In this document: one piece after another, positions 18,441 through 27,743 of the stretch | Position numbering within the stretch: the stretch's first letter is position 1 | Layout: every line of letters starts with the position of its first letter | Source of the DNA: Paraburkholderia podalyriae | GTDB lineage: Bacteria; Pseudomonadota; Gammaproteobacteria; Burkholderiales; Burkholderiaceae | NCBI RefSeq assembly: GCF_014397785.1 | Contig: NZ_VZQQ01000014.1 | Coordinates: forward strand, 62,001-126,000 | DNA length: 64,000 nt | Reading direction: 5' to 3' | The notes under the pieces: model-generated | The model's input: the letters and a program-made list of their open reading frames with translations, nothing else | The model's database searches: none | What the model was told of the DNA's origin: nothing | Made by a program: the position numbers and the translations under genes

Positions 18441-18469
18441 AAAGCCGGCACGCGTTGCCGGCTTTTTTT
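18441..18469 (+). terminator. Rho-independent terminator after pepN
   Basis: Ten-base arms AAAGCCGGCA and TGCCGGCTTT separated by five bases, followed by a T-run. Confidence 0.85.
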
Positions 18470-18561
18470 CGCGCTGTTTTTCGCGCTGTTTCTCGTTGAC
18501 GGGCTGAGTTCACGCCGTTAGCCATTTGGCCGACTGTTCATCAGGCGTCGCCGGGAAGAAA

Positions 18562-18608
18562 GTATACGTACACGCTTAACGCTTTACATTTAACGCTGTA
18601 CGTTATAC
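18562..18608. promoter_or_regulatory. Imperfect palindromic operator upstream of higBA
   Basis: The left arm at 18562-18579 (GTATACGTACACGCTTAA) is matched by an inverted right arm at 18590-18608, with few mismatches and a 10-bp spacer. It ends 6 bp before the toxin start, where a HigA autorepression site would be expected. Confidence 0.6.
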
Positions 18609-18614
18609 GATTCC

Positions 18615-18896
18615 ATGATCACGACATTCGCAGACAAGGCCACCGCAAGAATTTTTCAGGGCAGGTTCGTGCATACATTGCCGCACTCGATCCAATCGCT
18701 AGCGCATCGCAAGTTGCTGATGATCGACGCCGCGAGCTCCATCGCGAGTTTGCACGCGCCGCCCGGCAACCGGCTCGAAGCCCTGCAAGGCGAGCGCAGC
18801 GGGCAATGGAGTATCCGCGTCAATGCGCAGTGGCGCATCTGTTTTCATTTCGTCGGCGAAGACGCGCTGAATGTCGAGATCGTCGACTATCACTGA
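18615..18896 (+). CDS. higB: HigB-type toxin of a type II toxin-antitoxin system
   Basis: 93 residues, RelE/ParE-fold plasmid-maintenance killer family, a ribosome-dependent mRNA interferase in known members. Family blocks seen are LHAPPGNRLEAL, WSIRVNAQWRICF and a C-terminal VEIVDYH. The toxin gene precedes the antitoxin gene by 16 bp, the reversed order typical of hig loci. A palindrome just upstream is the probable autoregulatory site. Confidence 0.9.
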   Translation: MITTFADKATARIFQGRFVHTLPHSIQSLAHRKLLMIDAASSIASLHAPPGNRLEALQGERSGQWSIRVNAQWRICFHFVGEDALNVEIVDYH

Positions 18897-18912
18897 TTAT
18901 TGGGAGACCGAC

Positions 18913-19365
18913 ATGGTCATCAAACGCTCCGCGCTGAACAGCATCGATTTCTCCGACATCGATACGGGCGCGGCCATTGCCGAGATCCATCCGGGCGAGA
19001 TTCTGCGCAGCGAGTTCCTCGAGCCGCTCGGCATGTCCGTCAACGCACTGGCGCTTGCGCTGCGGGTGCCGGCGCCGCGAATCAACGACGTCGTGCGCGG
19101 CCGCCGCGCAATCTCCGCCGATACCGCGCTGCGGCTCGAGCGCTACTTCGGCGCCAGCGCGCAGTTCTGGCTCAACCTGCAAATCGCCTACGACCTGCGC
19201 GTCGCCACCGCCGCCGCCGGCGAGCAGATCGAACGGGAAATCGAACCGATGCCGCGCGGCGATCGCCCGAAACTGCCCAGTGTGCCCGCGGGACACGCGC
19301 GAGCCGCGGCGCTCGCGGCCAGCGTCAGCGGCACCGTGTCGGCCAGGACGCGCCGCAAGGCCTGA
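18913..19365 (+). CDS. higA: HigA-type antitoxin (XRE helix-turn-helix)
   Basis: 150 residues. An HTH-XRE domain lies at about residues 25-80 (IHPGEILRSEFLEPLGMSV, then FGASAQFW), the VapI/HigA pattern. The protein should neutralise HigB and repress the operon. It is longer than the usual ~100 residues because of an Ala/Arg-rich C-terminal extension. The start at 18913 follows a GGGAG site. Confidence 0.88.
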   Translation: MVIKRSALNSIDFSDIDTGAAIAEIHPGEILRSEFLEPLGMSVNALALALRVPAPRINDVVRGRRAISADTALRLERYFGASAQFWLNLQIAYDLRVATAAAGEQIEREIEPMPRGDRPKLPSVPAGHARAAALAASVSGTVSARTRRKA

Positions 19366-19450
19366 AGGCGTCCGTGCGACCAAAAGCACGGAGCCGACAC
19401 AACGAGCGGTTAAAATCCCCACATTCTTCTAGCCTTCCTGGAGTACAGCA

Positions 19451-20467
<1,017 letters not shown>

Positions 20468-20537
20468 TCGCGAATAAAAAATGCGTCAGGGCTTGCCAAG
20501 GCCCCAAAGTAGTCCCTATAATCTCGCTTCTCCTGAT

Positions 20538-20613
20538 GCCGGAATAGCTCAGACGGTAGAGCAGCGCATTCGTAATGCGAAGGTCGGGGGTTCGATTCCT
20601 CTTTCCGGCACCA
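20538..20613 (+). tRNA. tRNA-Thr(CGU)
   Basis: 76-nt cloverleaf with encoded CCA. The anticodon loop TTCGTAA gives anticodon CGT, and the T-loop GGTTCGATTCC is present. The 3' half is the integration target of the downstream element and is kept intact on this side. Confidence 0.95.
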
Positions 20614-20618
20614 TCAAG
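20565..20618. other. attL: left copy of a 54-bp direct repeat in tRNA-Thr
   Basis: Identical over 54 bp to 37128-37181, spanning the anticodon stem to the 3' end of the tRNA plus five bases. It marks the left boundary of the ~16.6-kb element. Confidence 0.93.
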
Positions 20619-20630
20619 ATTCAAGCACTT

Positions 20631-20657
20631 AGCCCGACTCACAAGGTCGGGCTTTTT
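20631..20657 (+). terminator. Rho-independent terminator after tRNA-Thr
   Basis: Arms AGCCCGAC and GTCGGGCT with a 7-base loop and a T-run. It is inside the element end; an analogous but different terminator follows attR. Confidence 0.8.
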
Positions 20658-20670
20658 GCTTTCTGGATGT

Positions 20671-20691
20671 CGTGTAACCGCCATGTAACCG
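20671..20691. other. Putative integrase arm-type sites, left end
   Basis: Two copies of CRTGTAACCG (20671-20680, 20682-20691), 53-73 bp inside attL. Four further copies lie inside the right end next to the integrase gene. The arrangement matches arm sites of tyrosine integrases. The function is inferred. Confidence 0.5.
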
Positions 20692-20815
20692 GATTTGGTC
20701 AACGGGGCTCCCTGTGTATAAGTTCCATGCGGCGGCTCGCAAAATCTCCGTGCGCACATTTATCGATGGACCTCGATGCTGTTTGTATATCTGCGCCGCA
20801 TCCGCCGCACTGTGA

Positions 20816-21407
20816 AGGCGGTGGGCGCTGCTGGCGACTGGTTCGAGGATCGGCGAGCTTTGCAAGACATGCCGCGCCGATATCGACCTAGTTGCCTAGA
20901 CGTGGGAAATTCCCGCCGTGAACTCGAAGAACAAACGCCCGCACACGGTGTATTTGTCGAGCTTCGCCGCGCGCCATTTCGAGGCCCTGCTCTCCCTGTC
21001 CGATAGCGATGAATGGCTTTTGCCGACAGGCCGCAACGGCAAACACGCGTGCCCGCGCAACATGGCGAAACAGATCGCGGATCGTCAGCTTGTCCACCAC
21101 GAACGCGGACGGCATACGAATCGGTCTGAGTGCGAACACGCGCTTCGAAACGCCGGGCGGCAATTGGACACCTCACGACCTTCGCAGGACGGCGGCAACC
21201 CTCATGGGAGAATTGGGCGCGCATGGCGACGTGATCGAGGAGTGCCTGAACCACGTCGAACCGAGCAGAATCCGGCGCAGGTATCAGCGTCAGGACCGGA
21301 GCGCAGAGCAGCGCGAGGCATGGCGGCTACTTGGCGAGCGGCTCGACCTATTGACGCGTGAAGACGCCTCGAACGTGGCGACGCTGCCCGCTCGAAAGAG
21401 CGCGTGA
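20816..21407 (+). pseudogene. Decayed tyrosine integrase fragment beside attL
   Basis: The catalytic half of a phage-type integrase, broken. It begins with ALLATGSRIGEL, the box holding the first catalytic Arg. An in-frame TAG stop is at 20897-20899. It continues through RPHTVYLSSFA and DEWLLP, changes frame near 21100, and ends with TPHDLRRTAATL (His and second Arg), CLNHVE and RRRYQRQ (likely catalytic Tyr). The N-terminal half is missing. It is not the integrase encoded at 35552-36943, whose sequence differs, so it likely derives from an older element in the same tRNA. Confidence 0.75.
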
Positions 21408-22034
21408 GCAAGGAACCGGGTATGCCCATCCGCCAGCAGGGCAAAAAAGTATTCGGATTCTGCGGTTGATTTTCGTTTGTGCGATGCAGCGGTTACTTGT
21501 TGCGATGCAATCGGCAGGTCGACGACGCGGTTCGGCCGATGCTGTTGAAAAATTCGTGGACTGTCTTCGTTACGAGGTTTGCAAGGGTCTTCTTGCCTTG
21601 ACCCGCGGGCGCGAGCGGTGTGTAGGCCGATCTGAGAAGTCGTTTTTTTCGAGCGAATAGCAAAAGCCATGCGCCGACTTTTTCAACAGTATTGGCCATC
21701 AACGGTCACCCATCCGAAAGGGGTCACAGACGTTGGAACGACTGCCGAACTCTCCATTACGGACGTTCAAGCTAGCTAGCCCCCTCTGCAAATGAAATTC
21801 CGCCTACTCCGGATAGCCCGGCCGAGAGGAGCATAACCGACCACTGGCGTTTCAGCCTATAGTGCGTGGCCTTTGCTGAAAGGACGCGCAACTCGCGTCG
21901 AAAACTTGCTGAACTGCCAGCTCGCAGAGCTGCTTTGCGAACGCATAGCGTTACCGGAGAAAGCACTGCGCAGATGATTCAGCAAACGCTGCCTGCTCTA
22001 GCTACCATGCTTGGGGCCGGTAAAAACACCCTCT
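21408..22034. other. Gene-poor stretch with a small inverted-repeat element
   Basis: No recognisable gene. It contains the inverted-repeat unit described at 21534-21697. The remaining bases show no motif I can support. Confidence 0.5.
21534..21697. repeat. MITE-like unit with 19-bp inverted ends
   Basis: The left end at 21534-21552 (GGCCGATGCTGTTGAAAAA) matches the complement of 21679-21697 at 17 of 19 positions. The 164-bp unit has no transposase. It could be a MITE or the end of a lost insertion sequence. No target duplication was confirmed. Confidence 0.35.
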
Positions 22035-22799
22035 TTAGCGGGCGACGGGAGTCGGGTCATGGGCGGCCGGTACATCGGGCGCTGCCGCGGGAGGACCGAC
22101 AGCTCGGTCGGTTAGTCTTTCCAGGATCTGCTTGAAGTCGCCCATTATTTCCCTCTGGTTCTGAACCAGCTCTGTCTGTGCCTGGACCAGCTCGGCCTGC
22201 GTGTTGCGCTGCTGCTCGGCGGCGTCGTCGTCGACGGGCCACGCCTTGACCTCCATCGGCAGCGGCTTCCTGCCATCCAGTACCTCGATAGCCAACCGGC
22301 GCACCGACTGCTGTTCCATCTCGACAATGCCGTGCGCTTCCGGAGAATAGCTGCCGCCCCTAAGCTGAGCACGCTCAAACCGGAAGTTATTCGCCGCCGC
22401 AAGCCGGTCTAGGAGGTTCGTGAATAACTCATCACCACGGCCAATCCAGTCGCGCTGCTCAGCGTCGTTTTGGGGGCGGCGCCCGTCCGCTGGGAGGGAT
22501 AGATGGGTGTGATAGTCGTGCCATGCCGTCAAGACCTCTTTTTCGTGCTTGTTGCGCCACACCCAACCGAATACAGGAACGCGGGTGCCGTAGTAGCCTA
22601 GGTCGATCATGTTTAGTGCGCGGACGTGGTCGAACGAGACTCGGGCTTGGCGCGTCCCCATCAGGGTGGTGAAGATCCAGTCGCGCCGTTGGCTCGTAGA
22701 CCGCGCGCGTTCGACCCATTTCTGCGCCTGCACCGCGAGGATCGGTCCAACAACCGTGGCTCCAACCGTCACCCAATCTTTCGCGTCCATCTGCCACAT
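22035..22799 (-). CDS. DUF6680-like protein, membrane-anchored
   Basis: 254 residues. An N-terminal hydrophobic segment (VTVGATVVGPILAVQAQ, about residues 10-26) is followed by RDWIFTTLMGTR and ALNMIDLGYYG. This pattern resembles DUF6680 proteins often found among accessory genes. The C-terminus is a Gln-rich probable coiled coil (QAELVQAQTELVQNQ). It lies beside the HEPN gene but is divergently oriented. Function is unknown. The family label is from memory and should be treated as tentative. Confidence 0.55.
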   Translation of the reverse strand: MWQMDAKDWVTVGATVVGPILAVQAQKWVERARSTSQRRDWIFTTLMGTRQARVSFDHVRALNMIDLGYYGTRVPVFGWVWRNKHEKEVLTAWHDYHTHLSLPADGRRPQNDAEQRDWIGRGDELFTNLLDRLAAANNFRFERAQLRGGSYSPEAHGIVEMEQQSVRRLAIEVLDGRKPLPMEVKAWPVDDDAAEQQRNTQAELVQAQTELVQNQREIMGDFKQILERLTDRAVGPPAAAPDVPAAHDPTPVAR

Positions 22800-22993
22800 G
22801 TTGCCCCCGTGTAGACCAGCTCAGGGCGAAAGTCTATCAGGGGTAGGGCGATGCGTGAGGCAGTGAAAAAGTCGCTCTGCGTCGATCAACGCAGAGCAGG
22901 GATGCCTGTTATGTAGGCACGGAGCCTACAATGCGCAACGGTCGTGTCGAGCACCAACAAGAGGACAGGCCAAAATTCAAACACGAGGTAGCA

Positions 22994-24439
22994 ATGGACT
23001 GTTGGGACTGGGAGTTTTTTGAGAGCGCGATGACAGACGGCGGTTTCGTTGTCAGCGACCACGGCCCCTTGCGTGGGCCTGTGACGGATTTTTCCATCAT
23101 CCGCGATAAGGCACTTGATCTTATCCTTGAGACAACCTCGGCCCCCGGTAGCAAATCCAATGAGGCCCCACCGAAGGCGGGGACCGTCTACATTGCTACA
23201 GCGGAGGTGCAATTTCAAAGTCACTTCGGCACGCTGGCAACCGCATGTGGCGTCATTCCGCGCGCCCATACTCAGACGTTCGGGCGTGACGCCAGCACGG
23301 GTACGACGCATGAGCGCTCGTCGATGCACTCCTTGCATTGGGTGCGCAAGGATTCTGGCGATGCCCAGTACATTATCGAATGGGTCGAGAACATGTCCGG
23401 CTCATTCATCTGGCCGGATTTTGACAAGGTAGAGCGAACCGGCGAGAAACGCAGGACGCTTAAAAGTCAAAAGGGGGAAATCGTTATGTCGGTTCCCATC
23501 TACTCTCCAGGGTCGAGTCGCTCATGTGTTCATTTGTTCATCGAAGGTTGCGAACTGTTCATTGGAACCTCGAAAGCAAAGCCCGAGCATATTTTGAAAC
23601 CTGGGTTTATTTTGTACAGGGGCACGCCGGATGAGCCCACAAGGGCGAAGATTAGAGATTGCTTGTCGTTTTGCCTCGGCAATTTTCTAGTCTATCTCGG
23701 TGACACCACCTTCGATGCTGAGTGGAATCCTGTATCGTTCACCGCGAGGAGCGGGCATGCCCTAGTCGAGGACGCAGCTAATCTGAACGCATGGCAGCCT
23801 GCACCTCTCGGCACTAGATTCGAGCACGAAATTACCCCGGAACTGCTCGAACGAATGGCTTCTTCCCTGTATAGAATTTACGATGCTTACCGCCTTCAAA
23901 GCGTTTTCTGGAGCTATTGGCATGCTCTCGCTGCACCGGTACACATGGCCGCAGCGCATTTTGGGGCGGCGATAGAATCATTGCAGAAGGCATTCTTTAA
24001 AGCCTCCGGCTCTGAAGGCCAATACAAAATTGTGGCCGACGATAAATCTTGGAAAGATTTATCCAAGAAGATATCTGCTTTGATCTCCACAACCGATCTC
24101 ACGGAAGCTGAAAAACGGTTGCTCACCGGTAAGGCTCAGAACATAAATCACGCGCCCCAAGGCATCGTAATGGAGAAACTTTTTAAAGCCCTTGGTTTGA
24201 AGATCGATGCTCTTGAAAACGAGGTTTGGATAAACCGAAATCGCGCAGCGCATGGCGGTGGCGTAGACCCCGAAAAGGGAAGTCGGCTCGTGAGAGAGAA
24301 CAAGGTTCTTCACTTGATGATGAACCGCATCCTGCTCGCGATTGGAGGTGGAAGTGATCAGTATTACGACTACTACACCGTAGGGCGTCCATTAAGGAGA
24401 CTGTCTGACCCAATTCAAGATGATCGTAACGAAGGTTGA
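22994..24439 (+). CDS. HEPN-domain protein resembling the ApeA anti-phage family
   Basis: 481 residues from the ATG at 22994, chosen for its GAGG site; an ATG at 22931 would add 21 residues. The N-terminal ~200 residues are mostly beta-rich (GPLRGPVTDFSI, then VYIATAEVQF), like the N-terminal domain of ApeA-type proteins. The C-terminal ~180 residues are helical and carry NRNRAAHGG, an RX4H motif with Arg415 and His420. This is the catalytic signature of HEPN ribonucleases. Known ApeA proteins act as single-gene abortive-infection defences. GC is clearly below the host average, which suggests transfer. It is unrelated to the aryl polyene ape genes. Defence function is inferred. Confidence 0.65.
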   Translation: MDCWDWEFFESAMTDGGFVVSDHGPLRGPVTDFSIIRDKALDLILETTSAPGSKSNEAPPKAGTVYIATAEVQFQSHFGTLATACGVIPRAHTQTFGRDASTGTTHERSSMHSLHWVRKDSGDAQYIIEWVENMSGSFIWPDFDKVERTGEKRRTLKSQKGEIVMSVPIYSPGSSRSCVHLFIEGCELFIGTSKAKPEHILKPGFILYRGTPDEPTRAKIRDCLSFCLGNFLVYLGDTTFDAEWNPVSFTARSGHALVEDAANLNAWQPAPLGTRFEHEITPELLERMASSLYRIYDAYRLQSVFWSYWHALAAPVHMAAAHFGAAIESLQKAFFKASGSEGQYKIVADDKSWKDLSKKISALISTTDLTEAEKRLLTGKAQNINHAPQGIVMEKLFKALGLKIDALENEVWINRNRAAHGGGVDPEKGSRLVRENKVLHLMMNRILLAIGGGSDQYYDYYTVGRPLRRLSDPIQDDRNEG

Positions 24440-24461
24440 GCCGGTTGTGGCACCGGCTCAA
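24436..24461 (+). terminator. Hairpin overlapping the HEPN gene stop codon
   Basis: Perfect 10-bp arms TTGAGCCGGT and ACCGGCTCAA with a 6-base loop. No T-run follows, so it may be a weak terminator or an mRNA-stabilising stem. Confidence 0.45.
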
Positions 24462-24806
24462 CTGCTCAGGCTAGCTGTTGAACGACAGCACGAACTTGAG
24501 GACGGACGTTGCTGTCGCAGAGATCCGAACGACGGCAACGGGTCGACTTCTGCCCGACGCGGACCGATCGGTGACGGCTCACTCTGCCAGTTTAACGTCG
24601 GACCGGGTTCGGCCACAACCGGACACTCGGCCACGCGGCCTAAATCGTTGACAATGAGTGCCCGCGGACTAGCGTCGAAGACGCTTACCTAGAAACCAGG
24701 GTGAACTGCATCGCGGTCGGTTAGAATTAGGATATACGAAAACGCTGACGGAAAATTCGATTGGTAGAACGCCAACACGGCCTTTTAAAATACACTGAAA
24801 AAACAC
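24462..24806. other. Intergenic region before the 351-residue cargo gene
   Basis: No gene seen. The last ~100 bp become AT-rich, with a -10-like TAAAAT near 24785 and a TTGGTA upstream, a plausible promoter for the next gene. The call is weak. Confidence 0.4.
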
Positions 24807-25862
24807 ATGGAAATGTCCCACACGCTGGCTCACCTCGCGAACAGGTGGGTTCTGAAAAATCCCAATTTGGAGCTTATACCTGACAGTGATGACTATCCGT
24901 GGTTCGTCGTTGAGTTGCAGAGGCAATTGAAAGCGCTCGATTCAAGAGGTGAGCTTCTTCTTCCGAATTTGCAAAACGACAACGAATCAATCGCCATATT
25001 TTCGGATTACGGCGGGGAAAGCAAAGACGCGAAATATCATACGTACAGTTTCCTGGTCTGTGCGTGGAATCAGTTGGATCCCTTCCTTAAGGCAATGGGT
25101 CAACTGAGAAAACAAACTGGCCTAGACAATCCGTTGAAGGAGATCGCTTACAAGGACCTGCACTACGGGCCAGTTCAGCGAGCATTAAATGGATATCTAA
25201 ACCATCTGAGTAACTTGGTAAATGGGCTTCTTCTAACTGTCGTGGTCGACAAAGACGTTGGGTCGGTATACGGTAGCGATAAAAAGAATTCCCAGCAGTT
25301 CATTGTAAAGACAATGTCCGATCATGGCTTTGGTGAATTGAAGCCAGCAGTTGCAGAGAAGATGATGCGGATTGTGCATTTCTCCGCTTATCTCGTAGCG
25401 TTGCTCTCAAGGGATGGCCAGAAAATCTTCTGGATGACCGACCATGACAGCATCGCCCCGAATAGCGAACGACACATGCAGACGTTGTCCGTATTCAATA
25501 GACTTCTCGCTCACTACAGCAAACATGGATTTTCCATGGTTGGTGGAGCACTGCCATTTGTGGAGCGACTGCCGATGTGGTTGGATTTGCTGAGTGCGCC
25601 GGATATTGTGGCAGGTTCTGTCGAGCACTACATGTCACGTAAAAAGATTTTCGGCGAACAATTCACGATCACCGAGCATTGCGATAGGGTCTTGGCATGG
25701 CTCGCCGTCCAAGGAATCGGGCTGAAACGCCATACAGTCATCATTCGAAAAGAGCGGCAAGGAGTCGTCAGCAGCACTCTCAAATTTATTTTGAAAGAAC
25801 CACAACTGAACGCGAATGTTGTTCCAGTCTTCATGCCTCGAAGGCCTGAGAAACTCGGGTAG
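24807..25862 (+). CDS. Unknown cargo protein, possible RNase H-like fold (DUF3800-like)
   Basis: 351 residues; I do not recognise a named family. The segment IAIFSDYGGE (Asp67, Glu71) followed by a strand (HTYSFLV), a later strand LLLTVVVDKD, and FWMTDHD (Asp212, Asp214) is reminiscent of the acidic strand pattern of RNase H-like proteins such as DUF3800. That is an inference from spacing only. The gene is distinctly AT-richer than the host and lies downstream of the HEPN gene on the same strand, after a 367-bp gap. No signal peptide or membrane segment is seen. It stands alone up to the convergent operon ending at 26073. Confidence 0.6.
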   Translation: MEMSHTLAHLANRWVLKNPNLELIPDSDDYPWFVVELQRQLKALDSRGELLLPNLQNDNESIAIFSDYGGESKDAKYHTYSFLVCAWNQLDPFLKAMGQLRKQTGLDNPLKEIAYKDLHYGPVQRALNGYLNHLSNLVNGLLLTVVVDKDVGSVYGSDKKNSQQFIVKTMSDHGFGELKPAVAEKMMRIVHFSAYLVALLSRDGQKIFWMTDHDSIAPNSERHMQTLSVFNRLLAHYSKHGFSMVGGALPFVERLPMWLDLLSAPDIVAGSVEHYMSRKKIFGEQFTITEHCDRVLAWLAVQGIGLKRHTVIIRKERQGVVSSTLKFILKEPQLNANVVPVFMPRRPEKLG

Positions 25863-26026
25863 CGCAATAGTTCTGGGCGTACTTCCACTCGACGAATGAC
25901 CGCTAAGTGAGAGAACTGAACGGCGGCTCAGGGTCGGTATGTGACCTACGCGTAGCAGATATGCAGGACGCTTGTTTCTTGCGATGCAGCATGCAACACG
26001 AGCATCAATTTCAGACTCCAAATACC

Positions 26027-26050
26027 AAAAAAAACCGCCCGAAGGCGGTA
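26027..26050 (-). terminator. Rho-independent terminator of the 26-28 kb leftward operon
   Basis: On the minus strand, arms ACCGCC and GGCGGT with a short TTCG-type loop are followed by a long T-run (A-run on plus). It lies 23 bp past the stop of the 267-residue gene. Confidence 0.8.
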
Positions 26051-26072
26051 GAGAACGGGCTCAGCGATGCGG

Positions 26073-26876
26073 CTACTCAGTTTCCGTGTGGTCGTCCGCC
26101 AGCCACGCGAACGGCTTCAGCGTGCCCGCGCGCAAGGCATCGAACAACTTTTCGGTCTCGGCAAATTTAGCATGCACACGCCGCAGGGGCGCGACCGTTT
26201 CGGCAAGGCGTTGAATCGAAGCAACGACCGGCGCGCCGCCCGGCATGTCTTCAAAGGCGTCCTGTGCGGAGAACTTCTTAAAGCGCGCCACTACGTTCTC
26301 GACGGCGGCGAGTGTGGCCGATACCTCATCAGGCTCGATCTGCACGGCCTGCGCGGTCTGCTCCATCGCCGCGACGAATTGGCTCAGAAGGCCAGCAACG
26401 ACGCCTTCCGTGCCGCGCAGCAATGCAAAGGTCATGGTGGTTTTGGCGTCGAGCGTCATGTCGCTGGATAGGCCAATAAGCCAGTCAGACGAGACCGCAT
26501 AGATTTCGGATGCATGCCTCAAAAAGCGCCAGCCCGTCGGCGTCTCGGCCCGCCCCGACTCGATTTCCGACAACGCGACCGGCTCGGCCACTCCTGCATC
26601 GCGGAATCGCGCGGCCGCATCCTCGACGGAAAAACCATTCTCGACGCGGGCCTGAATGAGCCGGTAGCGTAGGGCTTCGAGTTCTGCAGGGCTTGCACGG
26701 TTGCGCACGAAACGTTTCAACGGCTCCTTCAACTCAGCTTCGCGCTGCGCATCTTCGTGGGCGATACGGGCCTCTTCGCGGACGACACGGGCCTCTTCGC
26801 GTGCCGCTTCACTGACCAGCACGCGCGGTTTTCTCGGACGACCGCGCTGCGTGACCTGCTGCTCGACCTGATTCAT
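26073..26876 (-). CDS. Element-encoded helix-turn-helix protein
   Basis: 267 residues. A charged coiled-coil-like N-terminus (EEARVVREEARIAHEDAQ) is followed by an XRE-like helix-turn-helix around residues 70-130 (RYRLIQARVENGFSV, then ALSEIESGRAETP), then SSDWLIGLS. The C-terminal half is helical with no known motif. It could be a phage-type regulator. The start overlaps the upstream small gene (ATGA) and a terminator follows. Confidence 0.6.
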   Translation of the reverse strand: MNQVEQQVTQRGRPRKPRVLVSEAAREEARVVREEARIAHEDAQREAELKEPLKRFVRNRASPAELEALRYRLIQARVENGFSVEDAAARFRDAGVAEPVALSEIESGRAETPTGWRFLRHASEIYAVSSDWLIGLSSDMTLDAKTTMTFALLRGTEGVVAGLLSQFVAAMEQTAQAVQIEPDEVSATLAAVENVVARFKKFSAQDAFEDMPGGAPVVASIQRLAETVAPLRRVHAKFAETEKLFDALRAGTLKPFAWLADDHTETE

Positions 26877-27115
26877 CTGTCCTCCGACATGCGCTTCAGA
26901 ATGGCTTCAAGCCGGTCCGCGGCCTGCTCGATGCGCTCGGCCTGCGTCGGCTTGGCGGCGACGCGAGGAGTGTCTCGCCAGCGTTCAAGCGACGAGCGGT
27001 GAAAAATCGCACTGGCCGACACGCCGTGGATTTTTGCAAGCCGTTTGGCAGGCCTTCCCGCGCGGTAGTCGGCCTCAATTTGAGACCAGGTGTCAGGCGA
27101 CAGTCGAACGCCCAT
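26873..27115 (-). CDS. Small DNA-binding-like protein
   Basis: 80 residues, beginning MGVRLSPDTWSQIEADY. The segment GRPAKRLAKIHGVSASAIFHRS fits a Hin/terminase-small-subunit type helix-turn-helix. It overlaps the next gene by four bases. It could be a regulator, or the DNA-binding half of a packaging protein, but no large terminase is present. Confidence 0.55.
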   Translation of the reverse strand: MGVRLSPDTWSQIEADYRAGRPAKRLAKIHGVSASAIFHRSSLERWRDTPRVAAKPTQAERIEQAADRLEAILKRMSEDR

Positions 27116-27122
27116 GGCTCGC

Positions 27123-27743
27123 TCACGATTTGGACGACAGGTCGCCGTCGAGCAAGCTCAAATCAAACAGCGGGGCGGATGCGATAAACGCCTTCGCGCG
27201 AGCAACCCGGTCTCGCTTTGCTTCGAGATCGCGATGCCACACCGCAAGCTCCTCAGCATCGGGCTTCAGCAGGCCCGCGCCGTCAATCTGGTCGTTATCC
27301 AGACCCGCTTCGAGAAGGCGTTCGCGGTGTCCGGCACGGGTACGCTCATAGTCGCGAATTTTTGCTTCAAGTTCGGGAATTTCGACGCACCCGACGTCAA
27401 GGTTGATGCGCGAGGCCTGCCAGACGTACTGGGAGAACCGGTGGTTCGCGTCCTTAACGAACTGGCCGTATGCCGCATTCCCCGCCTGAGCCTCGGACAG
27501 GGCCGTGCTCAGTGCCGCCGCCTCAGCGGTCAAGCTCTCGCACAGCGCGACTTCACCGTCGATACCGCGCGCCACGTGTTCGGCCAGGATGCCGGTCGCG
27601 CCGGTCGCCTTAACAAGGGCTGCACGCTGCGTCGCCAGCTTGATCGCCAGATGCGTGCAGGCTTTGCTTTTCGTTGCGTCAAAAAAAGCGCGCTGTTCCA
27701 CGGGATCGACATCGGGCGCGACGATTTGAAAAATCTTGCTCAT
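27123..27743 (-). CDS. Hypothetical element protein, mostly helical
   Basis: 206 residues from the ATG at 27743. The frame is open further upstream to 27977, so a longer protein cannot be excluded. It is Ala/Glu/Leu-rich and probably coiled coil (ELEAKIRDYERTRAGHRERLLEAG). There is no recognised domain. It is first in a short leftward operon with the two genes encoded downstream of it. Confidence 0.55.
   Translation of the reverse strand: MSKIFQIVAPDVDPVEQRAFFDATKSKACTHLAIKLATQRAALVKATGATGILAEHVARGIDGEVALCESLTAEAAALSTALSEAQAGNAAYGQFVKDANHRFSQYVWQASRINLDVGCVEIPELEAKIRDYERTRAGHRERLLEAGLDNDQIDGAGLLKPDAEELAVWHRDLEAKRDRVARAKAFIASAPLFDLSLLDGDLSSKS

Noticed and set aside
15865..18525. Minus-strand open frame (886 codons) opposite pepN
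   Set aside because: Antisense shadow; pepN has GAMEN and HExxH motifs at the right spacing.
26873..27115. Terminase small subunit
   Set aside because: Only a generic helix-turn-helix is visible and no large terminase is present, so packaging function cannot be supported.
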